From Paracoccaceae bacterium (GTDB taxonomy: Bacteria; Pseudomonadota; Alphaproteobacteria; Rhodobacterales; Rhodobacteraceae), in assembly GCA_027489375.1 (NCBI GenBank), contig JAIXZW010000004.1, forward strand, positions 163,660-227,659: DNA of 64,000 nt, given 5' to 3'. The notes under the pieces are model-generated. The model had not been told where the DNA came from. It ran no database searches and worked only from the letters and a program-made list of their open reading frames with translations. Positions within the stretch are counted from its first letter, which is position 1, and each line of letters begins with the position of its first letter. This document shows positions 44,820 to 53,827 of the stretch, piece after piece. A program made the translations under genes and the position numbers.

Positions 44820-46838
44820 ATGACCATTTCTCCCATGCTATTGTTCGGCGCACTGGCCATTTCACTGACTGTCCTTTCCTTCGTCACTCTCTTTCTTGCT
44901 ACGCGCCACGACAAAGCCGTCGCTCTGGCAGGCCCGATTGAAGAAGAGAGGGCGGTGACTGCTCGTATCGCTGAGAAAAGAAAAACTCTGGACGACCTCG
45001 AAGACGAATTGAAAAAACGTCGCGAGGCCCTGGCCCATCTCGCAGATGTTCAAGCTGAAGTCGATGCTTTGGTCAGTAAGCTTGCCGAACTTCAAACGGA
45101 ATGGAACCAGCTGGAGGCCAGACGCGCAGAAGTATCTGCGTTGCGGAACGAAACTGAGGCTGCGCGTACCGATAAGCTCGCAGTCGACGCCGAGCTTGCC
45201 TCAGCCAGGGCCGATCTCGATGAGGTCAGGACGCGGCTGTCCAAGGCCGAGGATCTTGTCCAACGCATCGAAGCGCTCACTTCAGAAGCTGAAGCGCTTA
45301 GTGCCCATGTTGAAGCACTCCGCGAAGAGCGTCGGAGCCTCGAAGAGGCCGCAACCCGCGTGGCTGCGCTAAGGAAAGACGCCGAGCAGTTAGAACAAGA
45401 ACTTGGCGCCCTTCAGGGGAAGATCGCGGCAAAAACTTCGGAATTGAATGAAACTGAGGATCGTCTCACCGCAACGCGTGCGGCCCAGACCGATGCGCGT
45501 CAAGACCTTGATCGCTTGAACGCTGAAGTGGCCGCCGTGCGTCAACGTTTGTCTGATACGGAGCTCGAGCAGGCGAAATTCCGAGAACATCTTGCCATGC
45601 TGGAGGCCAGGAAAGCTTCACTGGAAAGGGATATCGAACGCACGAAGGGTATTGCTGCGGGAGGAACAGGGGAAGCAGAGGAAGACCCGCTTCGAGAACT
45701 GAAACAAGCACCCCAGGTCGTCCAGCGACTGATCGAATGGCGGCCGAGTTCTATCGCCTCCGAGATAGATGCGCTCAAGAGAGTTCGGCAGCGGTTCGAA
45801 GCTTTCGGACTACAATATCCGGACCGGACGCTTCGGGCCTTCCACACTGCGATGAAGGTCAACGATACGACGCAGATGACGGTTCTTGCCGGTATTTCCG
45901 GCACGGGAAAAAGCCAGCTTCCCCGCCAGTACGCCGCTGGCATGGGTATCGGTTTCCTGCAAGTTCCTGTCCAACCGCGCTGGGACAGTCCTCAGGATCT
46001 CATGGGGTTCTACAACTATATCGAAGGACGCTTCCGTCCTACCGATCTGGCTCGCGCGATGTTCGCCCTGGACGAACAGAACAACAGAGAGGCCGTCAAG
46101 GATCGACTTTTGATGGTTCTGCTGGACGAAATGAACCTTGCGCGCGTTGAATACTACTTCTCCGACTTCCTCAGCCGCTTGGAAAGTCGCCCTGCGCGCG
46201 GCCGTGAATCGGATCAGACTTTAAGGAAAGACGCAGAAATCGAGTTGGAAATACCCAAAGCACAAATGCGCCTATTTCCCGGATATAACTTGTTGTTCGC
46301 GGGAACGATGAACGAAGACGAAAGCACGCAGTCTTTGTCTGACAAGGTCGTGGACAGGGCGAACGTTATGCGATTTGGCGCTCCTAAAACGATCGCCAAG
46401 ACTGCAGTGGAAGGTGCTGATCAAACGCCTGAGGCGCTCAGCAGATCAACTTGGGCGCGCTGGTGCGGTCGAGGTCTGCACGCCTCGGATCAGTCTCGTG
46501 CCGAGGTGCAGGTCAATGAGATGCTGACCTTGATGCAGGATTTCGGCAAACCCTTCGGCCATCGTCTCGGTCGAGCCATTCTGGCTTATGCCGGCGCTTA
46601 TCCGGAAGCGGAGGGTGTTGCGGATCGTCTTTCAGTTGCATTGGCCGATCAAATCGAGATGCGTCTCCTCCCGAAGTTGCGCGGCGTTGAAGTCGAAGAT
46701 CGAAGCCAGCAGTTTGATCAGCTGCGCCGCAAAGCATCAGAATTTGGCGATGAGAAACTTGCTGAAGCAATCGGCCAATCGGTGGAAGCCGCCAGTACCA
46801 CGACAGGCCAATTTGTTTGGAAGGGCGTCGTACGCTGA
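44820..46838 (+). CDS. Membrane-anchored coiled-coil McrB-like AAA+ NTPase
   Basis: 672 residues. An N-terminal transmembrane helix (MLLFGALAISLTVLSFVTLF, residues 6-25), then coiled coil from about 40 to 280, then an AAA+ domain: Walker A GISGTGKS at 358-365, Walker B VLLDEMNLARVEYYFSDFL with Asp436-Glu437, and the McrB-type sensor motif GTMNEDES with Met497-Asn498. McrB GTPases carry MNxxD at this place; here it is MNEDES. McrB assembles a hexamer that drives a McrC-type nuclease partner. The stop overlaps the start of the following gene (TGATG), which fits an obligate pair. The membrane tether and coil set it apart from classic McrB, which has a 5mC-reading domain instead. Confidence 0.85.
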   Translation: MTISPMLLFGALAISLTVLSFVTLFLATRHDKAVALAGPIEEERAVTARIAEKRKTLDDLEDELKKRREALAHLADVQAEVDALVSKLAELQTEWNQLEARRAEVSALRNETEAARTDKLAVDAELASARADLDEVRTRLSKAEDLVQRIEALTSEAEALSAHVEALREERRSLEEAATRVAALRKDAEQLEQELGALQGKIAAKTSELNETEDRLTATRAAQTDARQDLDRLNAEVAAVRQRLSDTELEQAKFREHLAMLEARKASLERDIERTKGIAAGGTGEAEEDPLRELKQAPQVVQRLIEWRPSSIASEIDALKRVRQRFEAFGLQYPDRTLRAFHTAMKVNDTTQMTVLAGISGTGKSQLPRQYAAGMGIGFLQVPVQPRWDSPQDLMGFYNYIEGRFRPTDLARAMFALDEQNNREAVKDRLLMVLLDEMNLARVEYYFSDFLSRLESRPARGRESDQTLRKDAEIELEIPKAQMRLFPGYNLLFAGTMNEDESTQSLSDKVVDRANVMRFGAPKTIAKTAVEGADQTPEALSRSTWARWCGRGLHASDQSRAEVQVNEMLTLMQDFGKPFGHRLGRAILAYAGAYPEAEGVADRLSVALADQIEMRLLPKLRGVEVEDRSQQFDQLRRKASEFGDEKLAEAIGQSVEAASTTTGQFVWKGVVR

Positions 46839-48328
46839 TGCTGCGCATACCGCGTCCATGGGCCGATGAAGGTCTCCCTGCGAATGAGGCATTTGGGCCA
46901 CGGCATTGCCTGCTAAGCGAGGCGCAAACTCTTGAGGGGGCGGGTGAGCACGCATTGTTAATGCGGGGAGAGGCAAGAGGGCAGCCGCGCCTTCTCATCC
47001 AGCATCCGTATCCGAAACGAGATCAGGGCAAGAACCCTGAGCGACGCGGCTTTTACCCTCGGCCTCGTAAAGGCAAGGAAGCCGAGGCCGATCCTTTGGC
47101 GCTCGATGCGCTTGCAAGAATGAACGAAGTGGCTGCCCGCGTTCAGGAGCTTGGTGAAGCGCTCGATGACCCATCTGCGCTTTGGGAGCGTCTTCGGGCT
47201 GCTTGGGATAGGGCGGAGCACGCGGAAGACCCGCGCATGTCTGAAATCGTTCGGCAAGCACGAGAGTTGACCAAGCATCTGAAATCGTTTCGCGAAAGAA
47301 TGCGCAGGGTGCTTCGTCGAAACCGGGAAGCGACTCCGCTCGACCGTGTCCAAGAGATGGACCGCGCCTCGATGCGCTGGCTGTCGCGCCAGCCAGGTCG
47401 AAATATCGCGGAACGCGCAGGATCTGCGCAGCGTATTCTTGCGGTCGTTCGGCACCAAAACTTCGACACTCTCGAAAACCGCGTGGTGCATTCCTATGTG
47501 GTTCTCGCTGCTAACGTGGGCAGAGAGTGGTTGCGGGAACATCCGCGCGCGAAAGGTAGCCAGCGATATCAACTCGTCGAAGAGTACATCAGGCGATGCA
47601 AAGCAATCGCCCGTGATCTTGCTGACTTAAAGGTTGGCCTGGCAGAGCCCGGGATCACCCCGAACTACGTCCTTCTTGAAGACCAAACTTATCGGGAGAT
47701 CCTGCAAGCCTGGGTCGAACTTCTAAAGCGAGAGAAAGTCCTTGACGAACTTTGGGCATGGCAGGCCCAAACATGGACCGACTTCTGTGTCTTGGCGATT
47801 GTACTGTCGCTGAACGATATCAAAGATGCTGAGCTAATCGCGCAGTCACCAATCCGGTTTCTGTCCGAGTCCGTGAGTGGTCTTTGGTTCGAACAAGAGC
47901 GGCCGATTGCGGTATTCTGGTTGAAAGGGAATGGTCGGGTCGTCGAGGTAATGGCGCGCCCTGAGAAACCCGGAACGCTTTTGACATTGGCACGCGCACA
48001 TGTGGCTCTGCGTATCTCTGACCCCTTAGACAGAAATGCCTTTCCTCATCGCGTTGCCGTATGGACGCCACATGCAATGGAACGGCTTGACCTTAATCTA
48101 TCAGCCAACGGTGCAGTCCAAAGATTAGAAGCGCTATCCCGCGTTCCCGGACAGCAAGAGCGCATACGCCACGGGTTGATACTAACGCCGGGGCATCATC
48201 AGCCGGAAAGCGTGGCTGGCCAACGAAATGGGCAGTTCGTCGAGGCGGTCGCCTTCGACGCAGCCGGTGAGTCCTTGGCAGCTGGTCGCGCTGCGATCCG
48301 GAACTTCCTCGCAAGGGATATCTGGTGA
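46838..48328 (+). CDS. McrC/DUF2357-like partner protein
   Basis: 496 residues from ATG 46838, coupled to the stop of the McrB-like gene by TGATG. The central part (about 100-320) is helical and includes NFDTLENRVVHSYVV near 222, similar to the phrase E-N-R-x-V at the heart of DUF2357, the McrC-type region that inserts into the McrB ring. The C-terminal part is of alpha/beta type (RPIAVFWLKGNGRVVEVMA), where a PD-(D/E)xK nuclease would be expected. I do not see a convincing Asp...Glu-x-Lys triad (the best match reads VVEVMA), so the nuclease may be degenerate or divergent. Assignment to McrC rests on position, coupling and this motif. Confidence 0.62.
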   Translation: MLRIPRPWADEGLPANEAFGPRHCLLSEAQTLEGAGEHALLMRGEARGQPRLLIQHPYPKRDQGKNPERRGFYPRPRKGKEAEADPLALDALARMNEVAARVQELGEALDDPSALWERLRAAWDRAEHAEDPRMSEIVRQARELTKHLKSFRERMRRVLRRNREATPLDRVQEMDRASMRWLSRQPGRNIAERAGSAQRILAVVRHQNFDTLENRVVHSYVVLAANVGREWLREHPRAKGSQRYQLVEEYIRRCKAIARDLADLKVGLAEPGITPNYVLLEDQTYREILQAWVELLKREKVLDELWAWQAQTWTDFCVLAIVLSLNDIKDAELIAQSPIRFLSESVSGLWFEQERPIAVFWLKGNGRVVEVMARPEKPGTLLTLARAHVALRISDPLDRNAFPHRVAVWTPHAMERLDLNLSANGAVQRLEALSRVPGQQERIRHGLILTPGHHQPESVAGQRNGQFVEAVAFDAAGESLAAGRAAIRNFLARDIW

Positions 48329-48332
48329 CAGA

Positions 48333-50717
48333 ATGAGCATGCGAAAACTCGTCGGTTACGATCTGAATGGCTGGTGCGACCGAGCGGCACGGAACTGGAT
48401 AATCGGACCCGACGGCGAAGAAACTATTGGAAACGAAGAAGAGTTTGTCAGCGGTGCAGTCGTTCATCCTGCGGTCGTTCAGACTGGAGAGGGCAAGAAC
48501 CTGAGATGGGTCGGAGGAGCGCAGGCCGCACTTGCCCCCCACGGCAGGGGCGGCGGCTGGGGCGATATCGGAGACCGCTCAAGGCGCCAGTCGGTGGCCG
48601 ACCTGTTATCCTCAGAGGGTTCGCCCGCCGTCCAACTCGCAGCGGCACTGTCCGGCCTTGCTTTCGGAGCAAGGATTTGCGCAGTTTCGATCGACGACCA
48701 TCCTGCACGTTCCGAATTTCTACAGGAGCGTTTGCTCGCCGCTATTGCAAAAGGTCGGCTGGGTCGAGGACTGCTTGTTTGGCGATCCGTCCTCGCGGTA
48801 CTTGGTTGCCTTACCCAGAAGTCCCCGCTCTTTGCTGCCAGTCATGATCTTGTCGTCGGGGTCGTGGGACATGTCGCAGAGGGCTTCACTGTCCAGCGCC
48901 TGCGCATTCGGCGTGAAAGTGGCCACCGTAGGCAGATCTTTGCGCCAGAGAGACGGCGTCCAGCGGAACCGATCCCGTCATCGTTGGGGTACCAAGGCCT
49001 TGCCGACAAGGCGCGCAGGATTGTCGCTCAAGCCAACCCGGATCAACGGGGAAACTGGGTAGACCATGCGCAAACGCCCCATGCACTTGCACTTGGTTAC
49101 GAACCGCTTCCGGAACTCTTGCGTACTGACCGTGGAGATTTCTTTCGGGTGACCGCGGCGAGCGCTTTGGACGCTGATTTCACCGATCTGCCCGAATCCC
49201 TCACCGAATGGGTCTCAGATTGTAATCTCTTGGTTTTCGAAAGCCTTGCGCAAGGCCAACTGCGCACATCACTGATATCTACGCTTTCTGTGCGATGTGG
49301 TTTTCCTATAATTGACCTTCCACCCGACATCGTGGCGCGTGGGGCCCTCGAGGCCGCACGGCGGCATGCCGAAGGCGAACCGGTCTATTTTGACTTCCTA
49401 CCGCAAATCTCGACAATCGTGTGGGGCGACGATGGGCCCTCAAACTTTGATTTGATTGACGCCGATGCAACTCTTCCCGCCGGCCGGGTGTATCGATCGC
49501 CGCTGCCAGCGCGATTCGCGATCCAAGGGGGGCAATCCCAATTCTCCATCCATCTGCGCAAAGAGTTGGCGGACTGGCCAAGGAAAGCAGTCGTAGAGCT
49601 TGGCCAAAAGGTAGGATCGGCTACTCCAGTTGCGCTGAGCGTCGAGCAGGCTCCCGCCGCTGGCCGTGCGCAGTTGATCATTGAAGCGCCTGCACTGTCG
49701 CGGCAGTTCCTCGTCAACTGGGATAAGGCTGAAGAGATTCGTAAATCTTGGGACGAGGTGATTGCCGAACTCGACGTTTCGAATGCGACGATACCGGCAC
49801 GAATGGTTCTTCCTTGCGGAATAGAACCTTGGGAAGACAGCCCAAGTGGACAAGGTTTGGCCAGCTTGCTTGAAGCGAACGTCGGTCGCAAATCGGTCGA
49901 TTGGGACAGTCTTGCAAACAAGATGACACAGCGATCTCAGGGGCACTATTGCATTTCCAGCGACGGAGAAATTCCTGCAAGCATTTCACGCGATCTTGTT
50001 GCCAAACTGGACCATTTGACCGAGCGGGCCCTTACCCATGTTCAAGATCGGATCGCTGGAAGATTGGTGGATGACAATGAGTCGCTACGCTTCCTGACCT
50101 GGCAATTCCGCCGTGCACCTGAAATTGTTCAAGATATCTTGCTAACGACCTTCGAGGTACAAGCACTGCAAAGTCGGCCTGCCTTAATAACTCATCCAAT
50201 GAGTTGGGTTCTCGTTTATCAAGGCTTTGGGCGGATCTGCCGCGATGAGCAGCATGAACGAGAAGCGTTTCGGCGAATGTTCCGACGAACAATAACGCAA
50301 TGGTCGTATCGTCAAGAGACGGCAGCGGCAGCTTTCTTGTTGTCAAGGTCAGACACGGCACCTTTACTCTTGGATCGTGAAGACGTGGAAAAACTGGTTT
50401 CCCGGGTTCTTCTTGAGTTTGAGTCCGAGCTTGGTGGTAACTATACGAAATTCAACTATGCGCCTTTTCTGCTGGGTGGCCTGTTGAGGTGTCGTATCAA
50501 AGAACGGAACGCTCTCGTAGTGGGTGTCGACCCTCTGGCTGATAAGTTGCGCGCTGCCATTGAAAACACCCTTGCGGACTTCGAACGAAAAAGAAACCGG
50601 AATGTTACCTTCCTCAGAGCAGTGAACAGGTATGCACCGCTTATGCGTCAGCTGCTTGATGAACTCGAAGGGCACGGTGGCAATCCTAACTTGCTGATCG
50701 AGTTGTATGAAAGCTGA
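48333..50717 (+). CDS. Hsp70/actin-fold-like protein of the operon
   Basis: 794 residues from ATG 48333, five bases after the previous stop. VGYDLNG at 7-13 resembles the phosphate-1 loop of the Hsp70/actin ATPase fold, and LVVGVVGHVAEGFTVQRL near 177-194 resembles the phosphate-2 loop; a middle segment (RFAIQGGQSQFSIHLRKE near 395) could be the start of a beta-sandwich, as in Hsp70 substrate domains. The C-terminal 250 residues are helical. Similarity is structural in style and weak in sequence, so ATPase activity is not certain. Last gene of the operon; probably a chaperone-like regulator or target recogniser for the membrane complex. Confidence 0.6.
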   Translation: MSMRKLVGYDLNGWCDRAARNWIIGPDGEETIGNEEEFVSGAVVHPAVVQTGEGKNLRWVGGAQAALAPHGRGGGWGDIGDRSRRQSVADLLSSEGSPAVQLAAALSGLAFGARICAVSIDDHPARSEFLQERLLAAIAKGRLGRGLLVWRSVLAVLGCLTQKSPLFAASHDLVVGVVGHVAEGFTVQRLRIRRESGHRRQIFAPERRRPAEPIPSSLGYQGLADKARRIVAQANPDQRGNWVDHAQTPHALALGYEPLPELLRTDRGDFFRVTAASALDADFTDLPESLTEWVSDCNLLVFESLAQGQLRTSLISTLSVRCGFPIIDLPPDIVARGALEAARRHAEGEPVYFDFLPQISTIVWGDDGPSNFDLIDADATLPAGRVYRSPLPARFAIQGGQSQFSIHLRKELADWPRKAVVELGQKVGSATPVALSVEQAPAAGRAQLIIEAPALSRQFLVNWDKAEEIRKSWDEVIAELDVSNATIPARMVLPCGIEPWEDSPSGQGLASLLEANVGRKSVDWDSLANKMTQRSQGHYCISSDGEIPASISRDLVAKLDHLTERALTHVQDRIAGRLVDDNESLRFLTWQFRRAPEIVQDILLTTFEVQALQSRPALITHPMSWVLVYQGFGRICRDEQHEREAFRRMFRRTITQWSYRQETAAAAFLLSRSDTAPLLLDREDVEKLVSRVLLEFESELGGNYTKFNYAPFLLGGLLRCRIKERNALVVGVDPLADKLRAAIENTLADFERKRNRNVTFLRAVNRYAPLMRQLLDELEGHGGNPNLLIELYES

Positions 50718-51061
50718 GTTCACCAATGCGCGGGATAGAAAATACCGTGAGCATTTTCGAATTGACCGCAGCAGAGGTAGTCCGGTGCGTCTGGGCGGTT
50801 TGTGGGTGACGTATGAGCGCTACCCGCATCGGCTACACTGACACCTTTCCTGCGTTTTCCGAATTATGGCAGCCAGCTCTCCGTTGTGGCATTTGAAAAC
50901 GTTCTACGCTTCGGCCCCCGTGAAGAGTAAGCGGTGTCCCCTCACCATGGCACAATCGATGCCTCCGAGGGGCGTCAACCCCATCGCTTACGGTGAAGAC
51001 GCAGGCTCTGGAACTGGAGATCGCACAACAAACAAGGCCGTCTCGGAAGATATCAGGCACA
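50718..51061. other. Gene-free stretch between convergent operons
   Basis: 344 bases between the Hsp70-like gene and the NADAR-like gene. No credible gene or terminator was found. Confidence 0.5.
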
Positions 51062-51769
51062 TCAATCGAGAAGAAGCCGTCCTTGGTTCAAATCATCCTG
51101 CCGCGCGTTGCTGACAAGTGCGGATTCCATAATTGAAAGAAAGGATTCCCGACTTGTGAGGGCCTGCGCCAATAGGTTACGCCGCATCAAAGAGACAAAA
51201 AGCGCCACCGCGCCGGCCTGACAGTTGATGGATTTCTCTGGGTTAAATGCGATATCCGTGAAAGCATCATGTGCAAGGACGATCTCGGAAAGATCCGGGC
51301 GCTTCCTAAGAGCATTGAGATATATCCAGTCATAAAAGGCCGTCTGCGGCTCTATAGGCCAGTCCGTGCCAAAGAAGCGAAAGCCGATGAGCCGACCCGA
51401 ATTTACGAGCCGCGGATCTCGCTTCGCTTCCAAGGGCGTCGCGTCGAGCAAGTCGCTGAAGGGCCCGCCCCCCGCGAAGACTTTGCTACCTTGAAACGCG
51501 CACTCAACTGCGATCTCCCGTTGGCGGGGTTTGGTGACAAACGTCAGGTTGAACGCGCTGAGAGCAACACCGGCTTCAGACTGGGCAAAGCGAGACACTT
51601 CCATGACCCGCAGATCGGGGTAGGCGGCGCGTGCGGCAGTATGGAGTTCAGCCAAGCTCTTCTTGCGTTGAGTTGCAGCCATGCCAGAGTGCCATTGAAA
51701 ATTTACCAGTATAGTACGTACAAATGCCGGCCCTTCGACTTCCGCAATGTAAAGCGGCCTTACCGCCAT
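51062..51769 (-). CDS. NADAR-type antitoxin associated with DarT1
   Basis: 235 residues, ATG 51769, with GGAGGTAA as RBS formed by the end of the toxin gene. Phrases LSAFNLTFV, ECAFQGSKVFAGGGPF, EAKRDPRL, RLIGFRFFG, AFYDWIYLNAL and FNPEKSINCQAGAVAL agree with the small family of NADAR-fold antitoxins encoded beside DarT1 toxins. NADAR proteins remove ADP-ribose from guanine bases in DNA, and so reverse the toxin's modification. Gene order is toxin first, antitoxin second, tightly coupled. Identification is from recall of the family and should be checked by profile search. Confidence 0.8.
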   Translation of the reverse strand: MAVRPLYIAEVEGPAFVRTILVNFQWHSGMAATQRKKSLAELHTAARAAYPDLRVMEVSRFAQSEAGVALSAFNLTFVTKPRQREIAVECAFQGSKVFAGGGPFSDLLDATPLEAKRDPRLVNSGRLIGFRFFGTDWPIEPQTAFYDWIYLNALRKRPDLSEIVLAHDAFTDIAFNPEKSINCQAGAVALFVSLMRRNLLAQALTSRESFLSIMESALVSNARQDDLNQGRLLLD

Positions 51770-51772
51770 AAC

Positions 51773-53491
51773 TTACCTCCGCCCCTCAAGCATAGTTTGT
51801 CGTGACGCAAAAAGCCCTGACTGTGAACCGCAACTAAAGGTTTCTGCACCGACAACAAATTTTGAATGTTTTCGCATCGCTTCGGTCGTTTCAAATGCAA
51901 TCGCTTCGATCAATTCCGGACCGATGCGCGACTTGACCATCACTTCTGCTTGCGGATCGGTTGGGTCACACGGCCTCAAATAGTCAGGCCTCGGGCTCGA
52001 TACGAAGAGCCGTTCCAGCGCGGCTGCACCTCTGAGGTCCTCTTCATCCATATGGAGAACACGTGCGTCTGCTGCGTTATGCGTCGTGAATACGCAATCG
52101 AGCGTCCACAGTATCTCTTTCTTCAGCAGAAGCACCACCCATTGGCAATCTGCGTCCTCCGCACGGTACTTGTAGAACATACTGAAATTCGGGAACGCGA
52201 TGGAGGTTGAGATACGATCCAGTCGGCGGTCAAGCCTCAGGCCATCGGTTTTCGGTTGGTCAACGCCCGTTGATTGCGCCATCGCTCGCGACAACAGCCC
52301 ATGCTGAAGGATGCTCTGAAGGTTCTCAGCACGGGTAAAATGAGTCAAATGGGGAATAGCCCGCTCTTTGACGATATTTCTTATCGCGGCGACCTCCGTA
52401 TTTGTCAGATATACCGCGCCGCTCGCCGCAGACAGAGCAGAAGGGGCAGATAAATCGGCCGACTCGCTTGTTGGCAAACGGGAAGAAGACGGCAAATCTC
52501 CCGACGATGCGTCATCGATCCGGCCGGTTTCCTTCGGCACAACCGTGGACGCCTGCCGACGCGAGAGCAAAGGCGACACCGTTGAACTCTGCATGCTGCC
52601 ATCCAGATCTTGGCGAGTCACCGCTATCGGCTGGTGGGTTTTCGATATGTCTGTGTGTCGCCTCGCGGTATCCGGTTTCGCTGGGATACCGAGCAAGTCG
52701 CGTAGCACCTTGGCTTCCTCTTCCAACCGAGACGTAAGTGTTCGGTCCCCTTTTTTTTGGTCAGCAGCTTTCAAATAATTGTTCTGTCTAATCTTCGCAT
52801 ACGCGTCCTCCAGCAAGCCGAGGTGTGCGGTCACCGCTTCTTTAGCCCAAGAAAGTTGAATTGGGTCAGACGGCCACGAAATCGTGCGCGGCGCATTAGG
52901 TAATTTTATTGGCTGCGCCACCTCAAGACCTGACTCTTCCAGTCTTTTTCTTACAATATCTTGGATTTCACGAAATTGCGGATCTGAGCCGCATTTCTTT
53001 TCAAGTTCAGCCTGTGATTCAAGCTCACGCATTATGACTTTAAGAGCGATCCTTTGATCAGAAAACTGCTTTTCAAATTCGATTCGGAATACTGTCTTGT
53101 CACGGTAGGCTTTTGCCGCCTCATTGAGTTTCTTTGCGCCGACTTCCATTTCATGCCAAATACTCGGCGCGGGTGTAAGCTGATTGATCCCTTCTGGGTT
53201 CCTCGCAATATGAGGTGAAAGCGATGCCGCACCCGGTTCCCGCAAGGGCGTCTCAGTTTTAATCGTTGCATTTACGGGCTTAGACTTGAGATGGCTTGGC
53301 TTTGCAAGCAAGGCAACTGGGAACCAAATCGTCACAAGCTGGAGTAAAATCAACGGGCCGATCACCAGCATAACGAATGTCCAAACGGTCCAGAACAGGC
53401 CGAGTTTCACCATAGTGGACGACGAGAAAAGACGGGCAACGACCATGGTCACCAGAATAAAAACCTGCCACCCCAGAATTGCTCCCGTCAT
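51773..53491 (-). CDS. darT: DarT1-like DNA ADP-ribosyltransferase with N-terminal membrane anchor
   Basis: 572 residues. The C-terminal 190 residues are a DarT domain: IPHLTHFTRAENLQSILQ near 388 (NAD-binding His), LDRISTSIAFPNFSMFYKYR near 430, WVVLLLKKEIL near 460 and QAEVMVKSRIG with the predicted catalytic Glu516. The N-terminal 60 residues form two membrane helices (about 8-24 and 28-58), followed by some 320 residues of charged, Ser/Pro-rich and helical linker. Known DarT enzymes are soluble and modify thymidine (DarT2) or guanosine (DarT1) in single-stranded DNA. The anchor would place the enzyme on the inner membrane facing the cytoplasm. The following NADAR-type gene favours the DarT1 class. 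Confidence 0.83.
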   Translation of the reverse strand: MTGAILGWQVFILVTMVVARLFSSSTMVKLGLFWTVWTFVMLVIGPLILLQLVTIWFPVALLAKPSHLKSKPVNATIKTETPLREPGAASLSPHIARNPEGINQLTPAPSIWHEMEVGAKKLNEAAKAYRDKTVFRIEFEKQFSDQRIALKVIMRELESQAELEKKCGSDPQFREIQDIVRKRLEESGLEVAQPIKLPNAPRTISWPSDPIQLSWAKEAVTAHLGLLEDAYAKIRQNNYLKAADQKKGDRTLTSRLEEEAKVLRDLLGIPAKPDTARRHTDISKTHQPIAVTRQDLDGSMQSSTVSPLLSRRQASTVVPKETGRIDDASSGDLPSSSRLPTSESADLSAPSALSAASGAVYLTNTEVAAIRNIVKERAIPHLTHFTRAENLQSILQHGLLSRAMAQSTGVDQPKTDGLRLDRRLDRISTSIAFPNFSMFYKYRAEDADCQWVVLLLKKEILWTLDCVFTTHNAADARVLHMDEEDLRGAAALERLFVSSPRPDYLRPCDPTDPQAEVMVKSRIGPELIEAIAFETTEAMRKHSKFVVGAETFSCGSQSGLFASRQTMLEGRR

Positions 53492-53549
53492 AGTCCCATC
53501 ACTCGTTTCTTCTTCGCATTAGCCTAACTTAAAGAAGCATTGCTCCGCT

Positions 53550-53675
53550 ATGAAGCCGTTTTGGGTCAAACTTGCGCTCTTCTTCGGCGTGGGCGTTTTT
53601 CAGGTCACCGTTACAGAACCTTCGGGAGAACGAAAACCGCCAGCGCCGTTGCCTGAGTCTCCCTACGAAGCCTAA
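53550..53675 (+). CDS. Possible 41-residue membrane or secreted peptide
   Basis: ATG 53550 to TAA 53675; the product begins MKPFWVKLALFFGVGVFQV and ends PPAPLPESPYEA. One hydrophobic helix and a proline-rich tail; no strong RBS. It lies in the remnant-rich right edge of the island. It may be a real small gene or chance. Confidence 0.35.
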   Translation: MKPFWVKLALFFGVGVFQVTVTEPSGERKPPAPLPESPYEA

Positions 53676-53827
53676 CATGGTACCAGCGTCCGCGAGTTGT
53701 GCATAGGTGATGCGCGCGGAGGGGCAGCCCCAACCCGATCATCCGTAAGCGCCGCCTGAACCCCACCTTCCCGTCTTTGTCTTAATTGCCTGATTGGAGT
53801 TTGACGTTGAAAGGACGTAGTTTCTCC

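Noticed and set aside
44150..45600. Repetitive coding DNA of the coiled-coil genes as a DNA repeat array
   Set aside because: The repetition comes from heptad coding (Glu/Ala/Leu codons); no exact DNA repeats or CRISPR-like spacing were seen.
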